Shown here: piece after piece, positions 59,336 to 64,000 of the stretch
Layout of the letters: every line of letters starts with the position of its first letter
Numbering within the stretch: the first letter of the stretch is position 1
Assembly (NCBI GenBank): GCA_049515555.1
Contig: JBEKTY010000017.1
Span: forward strand, 8,753-72,752
Direction of reading: 5' to 3'
Length of the DNA: 64,000 bases
DNA from: JBEKTY01 sp049515555
GTDB taxonomy: Bacteria; Planctomycetota; Planctomycetia; Pirellulales; Thermoguttaceae
Translations under genes and position numbers: made by a program
Notes under the pieces: generated by a model
Seen by the model: only the letters and a program-made list of their open reading frames with translations
The model's database searches: none
What the model was told of the DNA's origin: nothing

Positions 59336-62091
59336 GGCAGTTTCTCCGTGTGGAGGTCGAATCCCAGGTCTTGGCCTGCGTGCAGCACCAGTCCGATTTG
59401 TTCCAGGCCGCCGCGGCGCCCGTTGTACCACAGCAGCCATTTCCGGCCGTCGAAAATGGCGAAGGGCTTGTAGCAGGCGTCGCCGTCCCAGCGGTCCTGG
59501 CCGGCGCGGACGATGGGGTTGGCCGGGTGCCGCTGCCAGCCGGTTATGCCGTCTTTCGACCGGGCCAGGCCGATCTGGGCGTGCTCCCGGTCGCGAAAGC
59601 CGATGTAGAACATCAGGTGCCAGTCGCCCCGCCGCTCGACCTGACAAGCCGTTACCCGCTCCTGCTCCCACGGGATTTTCCGATCCGGACTGAAGACCGG
59701 ATTGCCCGGCTGCTTGCTCCACACCAGCCCGTCCCGACTGGTGGCGTAGCCGATCGCGTCGGGCTCGTACTGCTCGCCGCCGGAATACCATAGGCGGAAC
59801 CGGCCGGCTTGCTCGTCCCACAGGCAGTGCGGGCACATTACCGCCACTTTCTCCCACGGCTGGTCCGGCACGAGGACGGGCCGCCCCGACATGCGTTTCC
59901 ACTGGATGCCGTCCGGGCTCGTGGCGTAGCCGATCCGCGAGTGACCGCCGGCCTGGCCGGTGTACCACAGATGATAACCGTCGGGGCGCCGCACGACAGC
60001 CGGGCGGTTGATGTCGTCTTCCCAGCCGGTCTCTTGCCGCGGGCCGAGCACGATGCGGGGCGGATGGCTCCAATGAATGCCGTCTCGGCTTTCGACCAGG
60101 GCGATGCTCTGTTTGGGCCGCCAGGAGAGCCACATGCGATACGTGCCGCCTTCCCGCAGCACCGAGACGTCGAAGCACGTGCCGTACTTGCCGCCCAGAA
60201 CGGGGTTGCCCTCGTACTTCACCCAGCCGCCGGCGGTCTGCTCGCCCGTGGCCGGTTTTTCACGCGGCGCAACCTTGTCGCTGGCCTCTTGCGAACTACG
60301 GGTGCCCGGTCCCCTCTCCCTCCGGGAGAGGGTTAGGGTGAGGGGGAATTGGTGAGGATCCTGCGTCTCCAGTTCCCGCGACCAACGCAGGTTCCCCTCA
60401 CCCCGGCCCTCTCCCGGAGGGAGAGGGGGACCGCTTGTGCTGTCCGCACCCCCATTTGCAGCGCCGTTTTCGCCCGCGGCGGGTGGAAGGCGGGCCACGA
60501 GCCGCTCCAGGCCGTCGGCGGCGGCAACCTGGCGGCCATCGACGAAGATCCGCAGCCCCCGGCCCCGGTGATAACGCTCGCCCGTCTTGTCCCACAGGAT
60601 CGTCAGCCAGCGGCCGTGGTAGCGGACCCCGTCCAGGCAGAAGTAATCCCAGGCGCCCTCCGGCACCAGCGGGCAGGCGACGACCGTCTGGTCGGCCTGC
60701 GGACGAAGGCCCACCAGTCCGCTGATTATCAGGTCGCAGTAGGTCGAGTGGTTATAGTCCTTGCCGCGTTCCTCGCCGCCTTTGGCCGGGTCCCAAGTCT
60801 TGCCGTCGCGCCAGGTCTTCAAGCGGGTCCGCGAAATCCAGTCGCCCGTCAGCGGATTGAGATTCTCGTCGATCCACGGCGCCACGCTGCCGTCGTCGCG
60901 GCGCAGATGCTGCGCGCGGGTATAGGTCTTCAATAGGTTGAAGTAATCCTTCCGGCCGACGGCGCTCTGCCGGTAGTCGTTAAGCAGGTTGGCCATGGCC
61001 GTCAGCGTGACCGCTGTGGCGAAGGGCCAGCTCGGTCCGTTCCATTGGCACTCGTGGCCCTGGTAGGCGAGCGCGAACCGCGGGTGGCGGCGCTCGGCGG
61101 TCGTCGGTCCGAAAGGGGCCGCAAAACCGCCGGGCTCGAAAAGCTGCTCCCAGGCCAGGCTCTTGTCAGCATCCGGCAGATCGAAGTACCAGGGGGTATA
61201 GCCGTGCAGCTCGCGGACGTCGCGGAGTTGCGCACCCTGGGTGCGGGGCAGTACCTTGAAGAACCGCGCGTCGCGGTCCCACAGCTTCGCCTCGACCAGC
61301 CGCTTCAGCTCGGCGGCCCGGTCGTGGTAGCGCACGGCGAGATTCTTCTGTCCGAATCGCTCGGCCATGCGGGCAATGGCCAGCGCGTCGCCGAACATGT
61401 AGGAATTGAGGGTCGCCCGGTAACCGCTGCCGCCGATCGACACTTCCATCCCGTCGCGGTCGTCGCTCTGCCAGAACAGGCCGTTGCGATCGCGGTGGCT
61501 CTTCTCCCACGCCTCGTAATTAACCGTCAGATCCGGCAGCAGCTCGCCGAGCAGGTGGTCGTCGCCGGTCACCAGGAAACGGGACCAGATCGCCTCGGCG
61601 ATCCAGCAACTGTAGGCCCGCACGTTGCCGCCCCCGCGGAACCAGAACCGCGTGTAATCGTCGAGGAAGTGGGGATCGGCGAGCCACCGCCCCTCCCGCA
61701 GATGATGACCGGCCGCACAGTTGATCGTGTTGTACTTGCCCGACCAACCGACCGGCGGCAGGAACTCGGTAATGACGAAGCCCGCCGGAGTCTGCTTGAC
61801 GTGCTTGCGGAAGGTCCACCAGCGGAAGTAGTAAATCTGTTGGATTTCCGGGTCCGGGCAGTCCAGCAGCGGGATGTTGTCTTTGAGGAAATCCCAGGCG
61901 GCGGAGTTGGGAATGTGTTGGGCGTACAGCTCGCGGTCGCCGCGGTTGAACTCGTCGACATAATGCCGGAAGGTTTCGTTTTGCAGGACGCAAGTGGGCC
62001 CCGCCGCCGCCGCGCCCGCCGCCAGCACGGCCCACGAACCGCCAAGCACCGCCAGGGCAGCGGACAATCGTTTCCGAGAAAACGCGGTCAT
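59332..62091 (-). CDS. Two-domain secreted glycoside hydrolase with repeat-derived linker
   Basis: 919 residues. After a signal peptide (RLSAALAVLGGSWAVLAAGA) comes an (alpha/alpha)6 barrel (to about 530) of the GH63/MGH1 type: DLTVNYEAWEKSHRDRNGLF, SYMFGDALAIARMAERFG, QCQWNGPSWPFATAVTL-like YQGHECQWNGPSWPF, WIDENLNP. A five-blade propeller (about 630-919) of the GH43/GH130 sort follows: RMWLSWRPKQSIALVESRDG, YHLWYTGQAGGHSRIGYATS, FRLWYSGGEQYEPDAIGYAT. Residues about 554-594 between them come from a palindromic repeat (LPPGEGRGEG, LTLTLSRRERG). It is coupled to the downstream GH2-like gene. Probably acts on plant or algal glycans; substrate unknown. Confidence 0.83.
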   Translation of the reverse strand: MTAFSRKRLSAALAVLGGSWAVLAAGAAAAGPTCVLQNETFRHYVDEFNRGDRELYAQHIPNSAAWDFLKDNIPLLDCPDPEIQQIYYFRWWTFRKHVKQTPAGFVITEFLPPVGWSGKYNTINCAAGHHLREGRWLADPHFLDDYTRFWFRGGGNVRAYSCWIAEAIWSRFLVTGDDHLLGELLPDLTVNYEAWEKSHRDRNGLFWQSDDRDGMEVSIGGSGYRATLNSYMFGDALAIARMAERFGQKNLAVRYHDRAAELKRLVEAKLWDRDARFFKVLPRTQGAQLRDVRELHGYTPWYFDLPDADKSLAWEQLFEPGGFAAPFGPTTAERRHPRFALAYQGHECQWNGPSWPFATAVTLTAMANLLNDYRQSAVGRKDYFNLLKTYTRAQHLRRDDGSVAPWIDENLNPLTGDWISRTRLKTWRDGKTWDPAKGGEERGKDYNHSTYCDLIISGLVGLRPQADQTVVACPLVPEGAWDYFCLDGVRYHGRWLTILWDKTGERYHRGRGLRIFVDGRQVAAADGLERLVARLPPAAGENGAANGGADSTSGPPLPPGEGRGEGNLRWSRELETQDPHQFPLTLTLSRRERGPGTRSSQEASDKVAPREKPATGEQTAGGWVKYEGNPVLGGKYGTCFDVSVLREGGTYRMWLSWRPKQSIALVESRDGIHWSHPPRIVLGPRQETGWEDDINRPAVVRRPDGYHLWYTGQAGGHSRIGYATSPDGIQWKRMSGRPVLVPDQPWEKVAVMCPHCLWDEQAGRFRLWYSGGEQYEPDAIGYATSRDGLVWSKQPGNPVFSPDRKIPWEQERVTACQVERRGDWHLMFYIGFRDREHAQIGLARSKDGITGWQRHPANPIVRAGQDRWDGDACYKPFAIFDGRKWLLWYNGRRGGLEQIGLVLHAGQDLGFDLHTEKLP
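60310..60430. repeat. CCCTCTCCCTCCGGGAGAGG inverted repeat inside a CDS
   Basis: Two inverted blocks (60310-60343 and 60397-60430) around GCGTCTCCAGTTCC..AACGCAG. The encoded peptides are the well-known LTLTLSRRERG and LPPGEGRGEG types seen in many unrelated bacterial annotations. Confidence 0.9.
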
Positions 62092-62199
62092 ATCTGCAAT
62101 TCGCAAGGTAGTAGGCCCTTTCGGAACCATCCAGGCCCTAGTGTAGCCGTCCGCCAAACCGCGGTCAATTACGTGCTCGATCTTGGTGTGCCGAAGGCG

Positions 62200-62337
62200 C
62201 AAGTTCGGCGCGGGTCTCCCGACCCAGTTCGGCGCGGGTCTCCCGACCCCGCCGCGGCGGCGACCGAAGGTCTCCAGGATTCGGGAGACCTTCGGTCGAC
62301 GGTGTGGCTCGGTCGGAGACCGGCCACAACGCGGGGT
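62200..62337. repeat. Dispersed 109-bp repeat, copy 2, with partial duplication
   Basis: 62226-62335 is the inverse of 21105-21213. Its first 23 bases (GTTCGGCGCGGGTCTCCCGA type) are also duplicated just before, at 62203-62225. It lies in the divergent gap between the glycosidase and the oxidoreductase, with otherwise no gene. Confidence 0.8.
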
Positions 62338-62465
62338 CCTAAAACGCTTGACGGCGGCCGGGGCGGCGAAGACAATAGGGCCACAGGCCTGCCTTGTTTG
62401 CGACGAACTCCCCCCAAAACCCCATTCCTTTTTTCGCGGCCCAAGGCCGCACGAGGTTTGATCCT

Positions 62466-63863
62466 ATGGCTCGAAATCTCTCGCGGCGAGAGGTGCTCAA
62501 GGCCGCTGCGGCGGCCGTGTCGGTGCCGGCCTTGCTGCCGGCCCGTGCTTTGGGGCTGGACCACAGCGCGGTGCCCAGCGAAACGGTCCGCGTCGGCGTG
62601 ATCGGCTGCGGCGGCCGTTCGCGGCTCATCACCGAAGCTGCCGACGTGAAGGGCTTCCAGGTCGTCGCCGCCTGCGACTGCCTGAAGAAACGGGCCGAAG
62701 ACTACGTCAAGCAGCTCGCCCACGGCCAGCCGTGGGGCATCTACGACGACTTCCGCCGCATGATCGACCGCGAAAAACTCGATGCCGTGATGGTCGAAAC
62801 GACGACCCACGCCCGGGCCTGGATCGTCATCCACGCCATGCAAGCCGGCATGGACGTGTACATCGAAAAGCCGATGTGCCTGACCATCGGCGAAGGCCGG
62901 ACCATGGTCCGCGCCGCCCGTAAGCTCGGCCGCGTCACCCAGGTGGGCACCCAGCAGCGGTCCATGCCGATCAACAACTGGGCCAGCGATCTGGTGAAGA
63001 ACGGGGCCCTCGGCAAGGTCGTCACCGTGCTGGCGCCGGACTTCGTCGGACCCTACCGCTGGACCAAGCCTGCGGCCGGCAAGGTCAAGCCGCTGGAGCC
63101 CTGGTGGGACGTGTGGACCAACCAGGCCGAGCTGCGGCCCTACTCGGCGGACCTGCACTACGGCTGGGCCAAGTGGTGGGACTACGACGGCGGCGGGCTG
63201 TGCTTCGGCGTCACCGGCTGGGGCACCCATTCCTACGACCAGATCAACCGCGCCCTGGGCACCGACGACACGGGGCCCGTCGAGGTGCTGCTCGAGGAGC
63301 CGGTCGCCGAGCGGCCCACCGGCAAGTTCGTCGGCCGCAAGACCGTGGGCGGCGTGCTCCTGGGCGACACGGGCGACATCGACACCGGCACCGACTACCA
63401 CGGCATGGCGAAGCTCAGCGGCCCGCGGGCCAAGGTCTCGATGAAGTTCGCCTCGGGCACCGAGCTGAAGCTGCACCTGGACGGCGATCGGGGCCCGGGC
63501 CTGGGCGCAATCTTCGTCGGCGAAAAGGCCAAGATCGAGATCAACCGCAACAAGATCGCCAGCAACCCCAAGGAGCTGGTCCGCTCACCAGATAACCCCG
63601 GCCACAACAAACGCCCCGAAACGGCCTACCACATCGAGAACTGGATCCAGTGCATCAAGAGCCGTAAGCCGTGCAACGCCGATATCGAGATCGGCCTGCG
63701 GGCCACCACGCTCTGCTACCTGGTCAATATTGTGCGGGAGGTGGGCCGGGTGGGCCAGCCGCTGCGCTGGGACCCCACGGCCGAACGCTTCACCAACTGC
63801 GACGAGGCCAACCGCCTCCTGGATCGCCCCCGCCGCAAAGGCTACGAGCTGCCGACCGTATAG
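62466..63863 (+). CDS. Tat-exported Gfo/Idh/MocA family oxidoreductase
   Basis: 465 residues. A twin-arginine signal (LSRREVLKAAAAAVSVPALL) is followed by a Rossmann fold (VRVGVIGCGGRSRLITEAAD) and the family motif DVYIEKPMCLTIGEGRTM. Then comes the C-terminal alpha/beta substrate domain (GWAKWWDYDGGGLCFGVTGW, HSYDQINRALG). It would oxidise or dehydrate a sugar or inositol with bound NAD. Tat-exported members are expanded in planctomycetes and often sit near glycosidases, as here. The start is ATG 62466. Confidence 0.9.
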   Translation: MARNLSRREVLKAAAAAVSVPALLPARALGLDHSAVPSETVRVGVIGCGGRSRLITEAADVKGFQVVAACDCLKKRAEDYVKQLAHGQPWGIYDDFRRMIDREKLDAVMVETTTHARAWIVIHAMQAGMDVYIEKPMCLTIGEGRTMVRAARKLGRVTQVGTQQRSMPINNWASDLVKNGALGKVVTVLAPDFVGPYRWTKPAAGKVKPLEPWWDVWTNQAELRPYSADLHYGWAKWWDYDGGGLCFGVTGWGTHSYDQINRALGTDDTGPVEVLLEEPVAERPTGKFVGRKTVGGVLLGDTGDIDTGTDYHGMAKLSGPRAKVSMKFASGTELKLHLDGDRGPGLGAIFVGEKAKIEINRNKIASNPKELVRSPDNPGHNKRPETAYHIENWIQCIKSRKPCNADIEIGLRATTLCYLVNIVREVGRVGQPLRWDPTAERFTNCDEANRLLDRPRRKGYELPTV

Positions 63864-63927
63864 GCACCCGCGAGACGACCCGTCGAGGAAATGCTGGATT
63901 TTCAGTCCCGCGTCGCCGTCAAGATTT

Positions 63928-64000
63928 GTAGGGTGGGTCGAGCGCAGCGAGCCCCACCATCAGTTATTCGCGGATTCTGGTGGGGCTCGCTGCGCTCGAC
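63928..64000. repeat. GGTGGGTCGAGC palindrome, cut by window end
   Basis: Left arm GTAGGGTGGGTCGAGC..GAGCCCCACC at 63928-63958 and its inverse beginning at 63979 and still running at base 64000. Single-arm copies lie at 22982 and 36749. Confidence 0.8.

Noticed and set aside
59332..60178. N-terminal extension of the GH2-like protein into the upstream gene
   Set aside because: The region codes for the propeller domain in another frame; the ATGA overlap at 59335 marks the true start.

Overview
The window looks like a chromosomal segment of a high-GC member of the Planctomycetota, probably Pirellulales or a relative. This is inferred from the gene mix (a giant secreted alpha-2-macroglobulin-like protein, a secreted leucine-rich-repeat protein, a DUF4838 lipoprotein, a Tat-exported Gfo/Idh/MocA oxidoreductase, GH57 glucanotransferase, KdsD/KdsC) and from the many small palindromic elements and 7-8-base repeat arrays. 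No rRNA, tRNA, CRISPR array or prophage was seen.

Layout. 1-9.2 kb: proB (3' end cut by the window edge), purF, a RAYT transposase with its own palindromes, a hypothetical protein, trmB, a rhomboid protease, a FabZ-like dehydratase, a 32-residue basic protein, then an overlapping minus-strand run of nucleotidyltransferase, small partner and trpD. 9.4-15.8 kb: LRR protein, exported SAM-methyltransferase-fold protein, a four-helix-bundle protein between two inverted octamer arrays, lactate permease, and a nucleoside hydrolase/nucleoside transporter pair. 15.9-20 kb: a FixL/FixJ-like two-component pair and a degenerate NtrC-type ATPase. 20.2-28.9 kb: alpha/beta hydrolase, orphan DNA methyltransferase, hypothetical exported protein, scpB with a very acidic tail, cysteine desulfurase, a protein with a 15-residue cysteine repeat, and a zinc-ribbon membrane protein. 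29.6-33.3 kb: rpoD, bioD, glycosyltransferase. 33.5-42 kb: DUF4838 lipoprotein, greA, small lipoprotein, esterase, kdsD, a possible nuclease-fold protein, kdsC, pyrE. 42.3-47.4 kb: glgA, galT and a GH57 glucanotransferase, a likely glycogen/hexose unit. 47.6-56.2 kb: the 2109-residue macroglobulin, then five small accessory genes of visibly lower GC. 56.4-63.9 kb: two coupled secreted glycoside hydrolases and a divergent oxidoreductase, which look like a polysaccharide-use locus.

The most unusual property is the density of short non-coding elements and their entry into genes. At least eight families are present: a 121-bp MITE-like element (three copies, all exactly 121 bp), a 65-bp double hairpin (five full copies and one half copy, with compensating stem changes), a 216-bp palindrome with 20-bp ends, GGGGACAG-type elements, and several two-hairpin dispersed repeats. 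Around these lie families of degenerate 7-8-mer arrays. In at least seven genes such material appears to sit inside the reading frame: the methyltransferase linker, an insertion in the cysteine desulfurase, the linker of the two-domain glycosidase, the N-termini of the GH2 protein and the esterase, and the C-termini of galT and the nucleotidyltransferase partner. In galT the insertion is flanked by a 16-bp direct duplication and the old ending can be read beyond it.
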